From: Botryotinia globosa
Taxonomy: Eukaryota > Ascomycota > Leotiomycetes > Helotiales > Sclerotiniaceae
NCBI GenBank assembly: GCA_014898425.1
Contig: RCSZ01000010.1
Span: forward strand, 1,798,001-1,862,000
Length of the DNA stretch: 64,000 nucleotides
Direction: 5' to 3'
Under the pieces are notes generated by a model. The model saw only the letters and a list, made by a program, of their open reading frames with translations, was not told where the DNA came from and made no database searches. A program made the position numbers and the translations under genes. Shown here piece after piece: positions 34,753 through 46,244 of this stretch (the stretch's first letter is position 1; every line of letters begins with the position of its first letter).

Positions 34753-35180
34753 TGATTGGGTGCGGAGAGTCTGCTGAGGTAGCAAAGACAAGAAGTGAAG
34801 AAGGTTGGAAGAAGTTTGGAAGAAGTTTTCCAAATTGGAGAACTGAGCCTTGTTGTTGAATTTGATGTTCAAGAAGTAGGCGGAGAGCAGATAGAAACTG
34901 TGGAGGAAAGTTTAGAAACCAGACAAGGACTTCGAATGAACTCTCAAAGATGGAAAATATTCACCAGATCAAATTCTAATCGGAGCAAAGAATCGTGAAA
35001 GTGAACTCCAACTTTCGAAGTTAATATATTGATGAAATTCTGAACTTGTGTGTTTAATTTCCCAAGCGAAGATGGGTGATAGTGAATAGAGTGCAAAGAC
35101 TTGTTATCGCAGTATTGAATATGAAGGAAAATCCAAAACAAAAACAAAAGTCCTCTCCAAAGTAGCGGTCACGGCGAGCC

Positions 35181-35190
35181 TTTTTATATA
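35181..35190 (-). promoter_or_regulatory. TATA box of the mini-protein gene
   Basis: TATATAAAAA is read on the minus strand. With the usual spacing, transcription would begin near 35150, matching the beginning of the ATG-free leader. Confidence 0.45.
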
Positions 35191-35950
35191 GTGAATAGTA
35201 TGAGAGAGAATAATCAAGGGTACTCTGATAGATGCAAGATGAAATCGATCGAGTTTTCCCTTGTGTTCTCGGATTGGCGTTTTCCTCTGAGTGTATCGTT
35301 CAAACGATGAATTGAATGGATGAAATTATAGCCAGCAAAGTAGATGGTTTGTTTGAGAAGTATATATGAGATATTTGTGTGAAGGGGAAAAGTATGATTC
35401 GGATGAATGATCTTGAACGTATAATGAGGCTGCTGTGGGTATGAAGTGGGTTTCCAAGCGAGAAATCTGAGAGTCTGTTTGATGATATTTGAGGAGAACC
35501 TATGGTATTGGTGATAAGTAGTTCCAAGGCGGTTTCTGTCCCAGATAGTCGTATGGATTCGATAAAGTTTGCTGAGTTTGCTTGCTTTGTTGGTTTGATT
35601 GCTATCCTTCTTAGTTTCTTGGAAATGATGTCCTGGGAAGAGATGTACCGGTAAGTATTACAACCATAGGAATTGCAACAAGCAAGTCGGAAGTACACTT
35701 GAAATGTAGCAGGGTGAAAGGATAATTGCATGTGTTGGTAACGGCTCGGTATATCGTTATGGATGGAGAAGATTTTTAGCTAGTTTGCTAATCTGCTAGT
35801 CTCCTAGTTTTGTGGCCGTCAACAGAAGAAGGGACCAGCAAAGAGTTGTAACCAAAGCAGACAAGGGGGTAAGTCTTGAGGTAGTAAAACGTCAAAAGAA
35901 GGAAGTTGAAGTTTACTAGGTAGTTATCGGCCAAGAAATCATATCCGCCT

Positions 35951-35951
35951 T

Positions 35952-36000
<49 letters not shown>

Positions 36001-36179
36001 TTCTCTGTCTCTCTGTTTCTCTGTTTCTCTGTCTCTCTGTCTCTCTGTCTCTCTGTCTCTCTGTCTGTCTCTCTGTCTCTCTGTCTGTCTCTCTGTCTCT
36101 CTGTCTCTCTGTCTGTCTCTCTGTCTCTCTGTCTCTCTGTCTGTCTCTCTCTCTGTCTGTCTATCTGTCTGTCTGTCTG
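35951..36179. repeat. CTGT/CTCT tetranucleotide microsatellite
   Basis: About 13 copies of CTGT are followed by an alternating CTCTGTCTCTCTGTCT mosaic and a short CTGT tail. The 102-codon minus-strand ORF with Asp/Arg/Gln/Thr repeats is produced by this array. Confidence 0.95.
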
Positions 36180-39100
36180 AAGAAGCAATACTCCGTAGAT
36201 GAGTGACTGATAGATGATGCCCACTTAGCTAGCTAGCAAGCCATCAGCATTGAGGTTTTTCGGTCCCGCCCAATCTACATCTGTCTGTTGTATATGATCT
36301 GTACCGGAGACTGGAAAGAAAAGGTTAAGGGATCCTTGAAGAAGAGCAGGGTGTGCAAACGAAGGTGCAAATTGCAAATTGCAAAGATACAAGTGTGGGT
36401 TTAAACCTTAAATACACGATGAGTTACCTGAAAGGTTCTAGTAGATGGGTCCATAGGTTCGAGAACATGTGCTTAGTGGGGGGTTTTAGGAGAATCTACC
36501 GTTGGGCTGAAAGGTATGTGAGAGGGACCATATTGAACCAGGGGAAAGGTTCACGATGAAGAATACTGGGGAATTTTGAATTTACGGTAAATGTGGGTTG
36601 ATTCTGTATAATATGGTGGTATAGGTATATCTACAGCTGACCCATATGCACTTTCCTTCCTATTAGGTTTACTATGAGGGCAGGGCTCACATCGAAATCC
36701 TTAAACAGGTAGTACCGGTCTATAATATACTGTGTTGATGTGACATTTTTAACAAGAAGAGGTGTAATCAGACAGATGCATCACGATACGATGGTACAAT
36801 GATAAATCGGGTAAGGTACACTATAGTTGACTTTGATATATTTCATCTGACGCCTCACTGAAAATAAACGTTCGGAAGAGGTTTGACATCTAGCCGGGGA
36901 AATCCTTTTGGGAGGCCCGAGGTCCAAAGTCAAGATATTTGTCTTTTCGCGGAAGACGGAATGTCTTTGATTAGTCCCCATCAAGCAGTGTAGAAGAATG
37001 CCAATGTTTGTTATATCATGCTTATTAGACAATGAGAGGTGGACATGGAGAGAGTTGAGGTACCTGGACACATGAGATCGAATGGCTGTGTAGTCAGTCA
37101 GTCGCCTTGGGATCAGAAAAGCGAGCGAGATACAATGGTAAACATCGGGGACATAGCCAGCCAACCTATCAATGGTTCGTGGACCTGAAGGATGGGATTG
37201 AGATGAAAGTAGAAAATGGTCAAAGAGTCATTAATTACCATCTCCTGCTTTCTATCCTCACTCCTTCATTCCAAGATGGCCCTCACATACTTGACTGTGC
37301 TAATATCAGGGTATATCGTCCTATCCTGACTAGAAGCATACGAGTACCGGTATGGTGTAAGTTTTTGTAAAGTGGGGACCGGATCTTCCCTGACTTGATT
37401 TACGGAAGCTTGCCGCCGTCTTATAAACTATAAATCTGATTATGCGTCTTTTTCGAGGTCCATTTTGAGTGACCGCGGAGGGGAAGGGGGGGGGGGGGGG
37501 GATCAGAAGTTTGAGTACGCGGTCTGTCAGAGAGTCAAGGACTGTTGTCACGATATCCGATCTGACTGCCATGCAGACATGATCATTTGTTGGTTTTGTG
37601 AGATAATCCGTCATCATAACCATACAAGTAAGTACATGAGAACTGGGGTCTAAATAGTAGGGTAGGTAATATGCTGGAACCAAATATCATCAAGTCTGGT
37701 AAATATGTAGGTCGTTGAAAGCGGTTATGATAACGCTTAGCTTACCTTGCTGCTTACCTGAGTATTACATTACTCCAACCGTGATAATCAATTTGAAGCT
37801 TTTGACAAAAGAAAATTGAAGGTCACGGCAAGCTATCTGTTGCACAAGCTAGGCCGGATAATCGCAATGGAAGGACCATGATTCGATCAGGGATGAGAAT
37901 GGATAAAAAAATATCCCGGAGAGACTTTCCTCGTGGCATTTGTTAGGGATGTCGATTAAAATAACAAGGATTTTTGGGTCGAGGTAAGGATTAATATCAG
38001 AATCTGCATGGTGAAGGAGTAGATAATTGGTAACCGAGGCCCGTTGAGGATATTGAATTTATTTGTACGTCGTAGACACTACGGAGTATATATCATATGA
38101 GTGATTATCAATGAAGTGGTACGCTAGTGTCACAGCAAAGGAAGGCAACAGAGTGCCAAAAGGAAGATGATCTAGTTCGACTTCCTTGGAATGGAGTCGT
38201 CTCTAAATCGATTCCATTCTATACCGGGGAAAGCGTGAAGGCGAATGGGGAAGTGGGAAACGAGTAATCCTCGAAGATGGTGGGTGGGTGTGTGTGATAC
38301 AAATTGTAACACGGCAGATGAGATTTCTTGCGATTCCCTTGGGTGGACTAGGTAGATTAGGTGGCTAGTCAGAAGTGAGATCAGGTTGACATTGATTCAC
38401 AATGACATGTCTAAGCCATCGAGCATCTTGTCCTGGCTAATTTCATTAGAAAGAAGGGGCAGCAGGAGAAGATCGGTAGGGATATTTTCAGGAATGTGAC
38501 CATGCTAGTTGCCATGATGGACCGACCCGTTGTGTAGTCATCACGGATCATTGATTGTATGTACAGTAGCTGTCTGTGAACGGCTTCGGAGCGGAACGGC
38601 AGGGCTGTAGGTTAACGGTCTTTTTTGGTCTCTCAGCCATCGTCTTCTTGTAACACAAAGCAAGATTGGCAGGGCGAAAAAGCCGCAAGGATCCAAGAAG
38701 GATTCATTTGGTGAAAGTATATTTAACAAAGGTATCATTAGCGGATCACTTATTAGATAGCCAACCAACCATACGATCTCCAATTATCCGGAGGTTTTTG
38801 ATAAACTCCATCTCCAGGAAATCACGGGAACAAATGTGTCCCCATTATTTTCGTAATTAAAAGCGACGCATGGGGAGTCCCCAGTAGGTGCAGTAGAAAG
38901 GTCCCAGCACTGAGGAGTCGGTAAAGAAAAATTGTCACCCACACAACTTACAAGACAGGTGCAGCTTGCTTTGACGATCATTGCATCTGCAGTAGACTGG
39001 ACAATGTTTCGGTCAAAGAGTGGTGTTGCAGTGTTTGAATTGATTGAAAATAGATACATACAGACATAGATATTGGAGAGGTGCGTGATGGGCATGAAGA

Positions 39101-40385
39101 GAGCAAAGGTCATTCGCATCTAACAAGCTGGACATGCATTTCTCTGGGTAGGCACGATTAGATAGACGAGTTAGACTGGCGACTAGGTTTGGATAATGAC
39201 ACTTGAAATTACACGACATCGACTCCCATTAGTTACCATGATATTCTTGCTAATCATATCACACACAACTCATGTTATGCTATTCGTGTATTGGGTCAGG
39301 TAATTACATTATTCAATAACAACTGACTGGCTTCATTACGCAGATCGCTGTAGCAAAATCCTAAGCAACCAAAGCGTCTCGAGGATTACGCTGCTTCATG
39401 CTGTCATACTTCGAGACAGTGAATGCGGAGACTCAACGTGAGATTTTAGAGACGAGGATATGAAAGGGGCAATGGGAGGGTTACTTTGAAGCTTTATTAT
39501 GACTGCCACCTACGATAGAAGCGTGATGATGTATAACACGTATTACTCGCACGACTCGCTCTCGTAGTGAGACCTGAGTATGAGCACCCGTATTGAAGAG
39601 CTGATGTGATGTGATGATATTCTTTTCCCCTACCTAGTCATTCGAGTAGGAAGTTATTCCTCTGGGGTTATTCCCATCTTATCATCTAAACCATTTCTAA
39701 TGAAGAAGTACATGAGATAGATTAAGGTCTAACTTAGTCGAAACTCGCAAAATTGTCAAATCAACTTTCTTTCTTCCCTTTCCACATTCTATTCCACTCT
39801 TTACGCCCTCTATTCCTATGCAGCATTTTCCCCAAGGGATCATTTTAATCACATTCGTTTGAAATTTGATTGGGTATCAACCACGCCACCATAATATATC
39901 CATCATACACCACCATCGTTGAACCCCCAGCATGTTCCGCTAGGCAATGCATACCAATTCTCAAAGAAGCAACTATCTTCTTACCAAACACACAAATAAA
40001 TAAATGCCCGATGCACATCACTTCTTTGGGAAACCGTTGATTTGGCGGTGCTTGTATCAAAGATTCATGTCTTGTACCAAGCCAGGCGATTATCCACACC
40101 CACCATTCAATTCGTGCGCATGCATACGATGTAATTATATCAAATTATCACCAAAAGACTCATCCTCCCAAGATATCAATCGCCAAGTCGGATAGATTTT
40201 AGGTAAAACTAGGGCAATGGACTGAAATTGACTGCCAGACCAGCGAGACCAGCGAGACGAGCGAGACGAGCGAGACGATGAAAAAGATGACTACGGAGTA
40301 TTCAAATTCACATCATGTCTCATGTAATGTGATAAATAGGGTATTATACATTCACCCTCCTCTGTCTATTACTAATGATTACAAC

Positions 40386-40482
40386 TCATACATACAGACC
40401 TACATATACCTAAATATACATACATAGCTAGGTATCTATGTATATACATACACATACACATATAACATCCACATCCACATAT

Positions 40483-40515
<33 letters not shown>

Positions 40516-40625
40516 TATATATACACATACATACATATATATATATATACATATATACATACACATATATATACACATACATATACATATATACATACAC
40601 ATATATAGCTAGATATATACATACA
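40386..40625. repeat. TA/CA-rich microsatellite (TACATACACATATATATACAC)
   Basis: This is an irregular mix of TA, ACATAC and CACATA units. Minus-strand ORFs rich in Met/Cys/Ile/Tyr/Val are produced by it. Confidence 0.9.
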
Positions 40626-42007
40626 TCTTCCTCTTCCTAATGATAAAGTCGCACTCTCCTCTCGGTACATCTAGTCTATGATTCAATGATTGTTCGTCCA
40701 AGCAAACAAATCTATCCATATGATAACCCTTCCTGTAAGTAGAATGTCACTGCTTCACCATCTTCACCGCTCTCTACATGTCAAGCTTTGCGGCACTTCA
40801 CATGATAAGATTCAGGGCCACTGTCTCACCATTTTAAATTTCCGAAAGGAATAACTATCATGACCACATCGCTTCAACACCATCCACTTTCTTGAGGATC
40901 TACTTTCCTTCCGTTGGGTATACTTTATTTGCTACTTTCGGGTGACTGAGTAATGAATCCAGCTGCTAACGATTCAGACCTCACCACTTTAATTTCCAGG
41001 TAGATCTTTTCTCTGTGGCCATGCCAGTCAACCCCTCCCTTGTATCAAGTTGTACGAAGATGCTGTATGGATATTTTACGAGTGAGCAGCCAGTCACAGA
41101 GGAAAAACGAAGTCGATGCCGAGATAACATTCATTTCTTGATTCCTGAACCTTTCCATTTTCATCCTCTATGTCGGCACACTCCCGCCCCATCAAATCTT
41201 TTCATTGGCTTGCTGTTGCTGTTGCTATCCCGTCGTTGTGATTTCCCCACTCCATCCACCCTTCATCTCGCACTCAGATCCATCCGTATCCAACTCATCG
41301 AATTCCCCGCGACTGCTTGTTTCACCAACCTTTTGAGCGTTAGTGGTACCACTGTCTCTAATCTCTACTCCGTATCAATCTAGCAATCTAGCAATCAATC
41401 TAACAACCGTCGACCGATCCGCCGTCGGAACCTTCGATTACACACGAAACCACGTTGGAAAATGTTCTAGAAAACAACACGTTGTACGAGACGGTCTCCA
41501 GCATGTCGTCTAACTAGCATGCATGATCTCACAATTTTCGACACCCGGCTTCTAGACCTAGAAACCTAGAGAATAAGAATCCTTCTAATCCATTCACAAA
41601 AACGTGGGGGTCATGTGAAATCACTATGGAAATTTGGAACCTCTCCTGAGAACCACAGTCACCAAAATCACAACACTTTTATCCTCACACTGAACCCATC
41701 ATCACCTACCTAGGTATTCAGCTGACTTCTATTCCAATCCACCAACTGCGCCAGCGACTGACATATTCATCTGATAAACAATGCATGAAATGTACCGCAC
41801 AACCAATGCGGGCAACAAAACCCATCCAAAAGCACATCCAGAACGCCACCAACGCGTGTCATGCAAATACATATAGATGAGCCAGCAGAATCACGAGAAA
41901 ATAGACGTGCCGTCCCGAGATCTTGGTTTTCGGCACATGCTTCGTGTGCACAGTCGACCAGATCAAGATTTACTTACATACCTACCTACCTACCATACTT
42001 AATTCAC

Positions 42008-42148
42008 ATGTCCTTTGATCCCAAAGACGACGACGAGATTCCGAAACTGTATCTTACGGCATGGAGAACATGTATTGCAAAGGGCATTCAGCCACCAACA
42101 CATGAGTTTTGCATATACACAGGTAGCTATTCTTCATCTTGCCTATAG
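42008..42148 (+). CDS. Possible small ORF or first exon beside the transposon, 46 aa
   Basis: An ATG-initiated frame encodes an acidic N-terminus (DPKDDDE) followed by an amphipathic stretch (KLYLTAWRTCIAKGI) that looks protein-like. The open frame extends upstream to an earlier ATG at 41861. After the THEFCIYT segment the sequence reads ACAG/GTAGCT, a plausible donor, so this may be the first exon of a gene whose remainder is separated by the element that begins at 42286. No family was recognised. Confidence 0.3.
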   Translation: MSFDPKDDDEIPKLYLTAWRTCIAKGIQPPTHEFCIYTGSYSSSCL

Positions 42149-42285
42149 CGCTTGAGCCAGAAACACAAAAGTGTCAGAAGGGAGTTCGCATGTAGAGAGA
42201 GATACGAAATACGAAAAGGGAAGGGCATCGGTATACGAAAACTCAAAAATTGTAATTAACGGATGCCTACCTACCAACCTCGATA

Positions 42286-42377
42286 ATAGTCGGCTCTTAT
42301 AAACAGCCTCCTAATTCCTAGTCGAGGAAAGCAATTGTCCCCGGAAAATGGTTGTTCCCAAAAAACTTTGAAAATAT
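42286..42377 (+). repeat. Left terminal inverted repeat
   Basis: 92 bp, pairing with 44683-44774 at about 84% identity without gaps. Confidence 0.85.
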
Positions 42378-44682
42378 AGTATATATACTTTTCAGAAATT
42401 AGTTTATTAATCAAATTCTAATCGAATATTATTATTAATATTCTTTAAAGATTATAATAGATAGAATATATATTTTTTCAATAATATTTTATTTAAAAGA
42501 ATATGGATTGATTTTATTATTATTATTGTTGTTAAAATAAGTAAATTTATTATTTCTATTTTCTTTTTTCTAAAAATCCTTTATAAATGTAAAAGGAATA
42601 TAGTCTTGTTGTAATCCTAACTCTATATTACCTTTAATATCAATTATAAATACAATCTTATCACTTTTATTATTATTATTACTATTAATATTTCTATTCA
42701 TTCTAAAAGCTTTTTTTTTCTTTAAATCCTTTAAATCCTTTACTTATTTCTTTTTCTTTTTTAATTCTATTTATATAATATTTGTATATTTCTATTCGAC
42801 TTTTGGATTTATTATTAGAGTAACTAGATAATAAGATATTAGGGTATTCTATTTTTGATAATCTTTTAATTCCTTTACTCTCAATTATTCTTTTTTTCTA
42901 ATCTTTTTATCTCTTTCTAATACTTCATTACATTCAATTCTTTATATAACTAAAAACACAATATACTTTTTTTTATTAATAATATTATCTAATTTACCAT
43001 CTTATTCCTTTTAAAATTTATTTATATTTTCAATAATTAATCCCTTTGAAATATTTATAATAAAGATTACAAAACATTACTTAAATATTAAACTAATTTT
43101 GAAATCTTATTATCTTCTTTTACAATAAAAAACTACCTCTACTTCAATTATTATAACATCGACTTATACATTTTACACATTACTAATAAAAGTTTTGAAT
43201 TCATTTACTCAAATAAGATTACTCCATAATAGATTAACTTTCTAAATCTTTCAATACCAATAATCTAAATCCAAAGCTACTTCTATTAATCGAGCTAATA
43301 TAATATAAAAAGAAATTTTAGATTTATTTTCAATGATTAATAGAGATCTGTAAAGGTAATTGAATTTTCTAATATTAATAATATAAAGTTCTGGTTTAAT
43401 AAAATATAATCCAGAATTTTTCTATACCGATTTTATATTACTTGAAATGAATGTTTTATAACAAATACTTACTAGATCTTATAAGAAATATATTGTATTA
43501 TATTTAATAATAAACTTTATTAATATTTCTTAAATAGTTAGTTGATAATAATATTTATAGATTCTAAATATATTTATATTAAGAGGTTGTATATAATGTG
43601 TAAGATATAAAAAGAGATAGAATGGTTGAATATGGTTTTTGTTTATTAATTTTATAAATTCTGATTGAAGATATAAATTATGATTATTTATAAAAAGGAT
43701 TTTCTATTCTATTATAGAATTAGAATCGAAATTCTTAATATAATGCTTTAAGAAAGTAATAGCTATCTCATTTATAATAAAACCTGATATAAATAGAATA
43801 ATTTGTATATTTTTCGACAAAAACATTTGAAATTAATTCTGTATTAAATCTTTCCCTTTTATTGTAATCAGAAAAGGTAAAAAAGGATTGTTAATAATAT
43901 CAATAATTTCGAATATAATAATAGAGTATTGATCTTCAAAATTAATAGAATAAAATTATTTAATTAGTATTTATTTATATAAATATATATTCAAAATACA
44001 CTCATCTCAAGAATATTATCTAGAATTAGTATTTTTTATCTATATATATATCTAGCTCTGAATTCTGTTTTATTGAAATTTATAATTTATGTTTTCTTTA
44101 TAATATTGAATAATTTGAGGTATTCTTAATAGCTTTTAAATTATTTTAAAATATCTTCTTCTTTCTATATTTAAATATATTATTTTGTAAAAGGATTTGT
44201 AATAATAATATATAGTTTCATTTTTTTTCAATAGTCTTTAAACCATTGTTTTATAAAACCTACTGCTTTTGGATTCTCAATATATTTAAAATATACAATT
44301 ATATTGAAAACAAATTTATAAATAAAAGTAATATTACATTTCAATAAATTGCAAATTAGAATCTTGATATACACCTCTTGCACTTCAATTAATACTCTAT
44401 TTTGATCTTTATTAATAGAAAAAGAAATTTCTTTAACTAACCTATCACATTTACATTATATAGCTTTTTTGAATTATTCATAATAATCATAAAGCTTCCA
44501 AATTCGTACAGCAATATAAATAAATTCTTATAAATAATTTAAACAATATTGAATAGTTTTATTATATCTAACTTTAATATTATTTAATATAAAAAACATA
44601 ATGAAAAAGTAATAAAAATCAATATTTTATTAATAATAATACAAATTATAAAGATTATAATTAATATAATTCAATTATTATG

Positions 44683-44774
44683 ATATTTTCGAAGTTTTTC
44701 GGGGATAACCGCTTTCCGGGGATAATCGTTTTCCCTGATTAGGAACTAGGAGGCCGCTTATAAGAGCCGACTAT
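44683..44774 (-). repeat. Right terminal inverted repeat
   Basis: 92 bp, inverse of 42286-42377. The abrupt return to normal composition occurs within it, at about 44690. Confidence 0.85.
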
Positions 44775-44776
44775 TA

Positions 44777-45895
44777 GTATGTGAAATGCGCAACACTCAA
44801 TGATTTATTCCCCTTCATCCGTCTCATAGCCGACCCGCTCTTTGACATCCGGCCCGCACTTCATCGTCCCTCTCCTTTCCATCTCCATCAGCGCGGCCGA
44901 AGATGTTCTTCCCCAACGGCTCGCATGCGCCGTATCATTTCTATCGTATCGCATAGCATCACACGGTACATCGGTAAGCACCCAACATAAACATACTAAA
45001 TACACCCCTCCCCCATCCGCAAGCACTCATCACCCAACCCATCTCCCCTCCCATAACATCGCATCGCATCGCATCGCATCGCATCACCTCGCATCCTCTT
45101 CCCCGAGCGAGCGATCCCGATGCGTCGCCAAACACGGACGGATGTCATCATGTCATCATGTAATCATGCAAAGCTTATCTGTAAATCATCGAGCCATTCC
45201 AACGTCCGGCTTGTAACCTCTATCCTTTCCCCTCCCGTTCAACCGGCACTCCATCTGCCACTCGCTCACCGGATCAATCGATGCACGATGACTTATCACG
45301 CCACTATTTATGCGCCGGAGCCATCGACAGCCGTATGTGTTCCAGATGCTGAAGGAGGGTGGTAACCTTAGGTAAGCGTGTGATGATAGAATGGCGGTAT
45401 TTCTCAGAAGTTCCTTGTGCATGCGCTGGGCACTGGGCACCAGGCAGTAACTTTGTAGCCGAAATAGATAACAGAACGGGCAATAGAAGGTCTAGAACGG
45501 ATCGAACAGTATCATCATAAATCTTGATATCGTATGTGTATCACTTGCAAGTTGCAAGTTGCAACCCAGAAATTCCAATCTACCACATCCAACCAACCGC
45601 TCCTCTCGTGTTGCTAAGTCGCCGTCTAGATTCCTTTCATTCCCTATATCCAATCTCAAGCTCATGCCTCACATCTCGCATTCCACATTCCACATTCCAC
45701 ATTTCACAATCCAATCTTTGAAAAGAATCTGGTTTCGTTAACTCACACAATACAACCAAGAACACTACACAACTGAAGATACACCCAAAGAGGAATTCCT
45801 ACATTGCCACACATAAGAGAACAAGTACTCTGCACCACTACTCGAACTTGTATCTACTTAGCCTTGTCTCTACCTAATCATCTAGACAACATCAA
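44777..45895. other. Intergenic flank of the transposon, with simple repeats
   Basis: It contains a CATCG pentanucleotide array (45056-45085), a triple TTGCAAG near 45546-45562 and ATTCCAC repeats near 45680-45702. A plus-strand frame just after the element (44781-44975) ends at a good donor (GTAAGC) but has no identified continuation. Confidence 0.5.
45056..45085. repeat. CATCG pentanucleotide array
   Basis: Five perfect tandem copies of the pentanucleotide, followed by a degenerate tail. Confidence 0.9.
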
Positions 45896-46093
45896 ATGGT
45901 AATGCAACCCCACGAAACTCTCTCTTTTCCATCTATTGCCCACTACGCCACAAGGCCATACCCAGAAATGACCAGTAAAAACGACTCATCACATCTTTCA
46001 CATTCCATACAACCGGAGGCAATGCCGACCCCGCGATGCCATGATCAACCAGTCAGATTTTCAATCGTCAAGTTGCGAACTCATGTCACGTAA
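45896..46093 (+). CDS. Possible small protein, 65 aa
   Basis: The ORF starts with ATG in an excellent context (AAC ATC AAA ATG) after about 190 nt of A/C-rich, ATG-free leader resembling fungal 5' UTRs. The product is polar, rich in Ser/His/Pro, and has no signal peptide, membrane segment or known domain. A GTAATAT donor overlaps the stop, so splicing to another exon is possible. It ends 151 bp before the 3' end of the convergent VIP1 gene. Confidence 0.35.
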   Translation: MVMQPHETLSFPSIAHYATRPYPEMTSKNDSSHLSHSIQPEAMPTPRCHDQPVRFSIVKLRTHVT

Positions 46094-46244
46094 TATCTCG
46101 TACGGATACAATTCTAGTATTTGATTTCTACTCCCTGTTCTACGCTGTCATAATACACAAGTGTATCATACTCACAATAATACACTAACATAAGCCATGT
46201 CTTTCCACATTCTATTCTATTCGTTACCATCTTCCACCAACCGA

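Larger units (their letters stand above)
35191..42007. other. Gene-poor, microsatellite-rich region
   Basis: No supported gene occurs in about 6.8 kb apart from the repeats listed separately. ORFs of 100-143 codons (35300-35731, 36781-37164, 37330-37683, 38784-39119 minus; 41015-41383 plus) have no domain, and some overlap ORFs on the other strand. A run of 15 Gs lies at about 37487-37501. Four of the five TACTCCGTA/TACGGAGTA loci of the window (36189, 38080, 40292, 41366) and one TACCTAGGTA (41707) are here. Confidence 0.5.
42286..44774. mobile_element. RIP-degraded DNA transposon with 92-bp TIRs and TA duplication
   Basis: The element is 2489 bp and begins ATAGTCGGCTC, ending in its inverse. 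The dinucleotide TA flanks both ends (42284-42285 and 44775-44776), as expected for Tc1/mariner/pogo-type insertion. The interior is extremely A+T-rich, with stops in all frames and no ORF of 60 codons. The two terminal repeats differ at about 15 of 92 positions, every difference a transition and none an indel, as RIP would leave. No transposase motif is readable, so assignment to the Tc1/mariner superfamily rests on the ends and duplication. The TIRs are longer than those typical of Fot1. Confidence 0.85.

Noticed and set aside
35916..36224. 102-codon Asp/Arg/Gln/Thr repeat ORF
   Set aside because: It is produced by the CTGT/CTCT microsatellite and has no unique coding sequence.
36440..36480. 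tRNA-like B-box (GGTTCGAGAAC)
   Set aside because: No acceptor stem, A-box or anticodon arm can be drawn around it.
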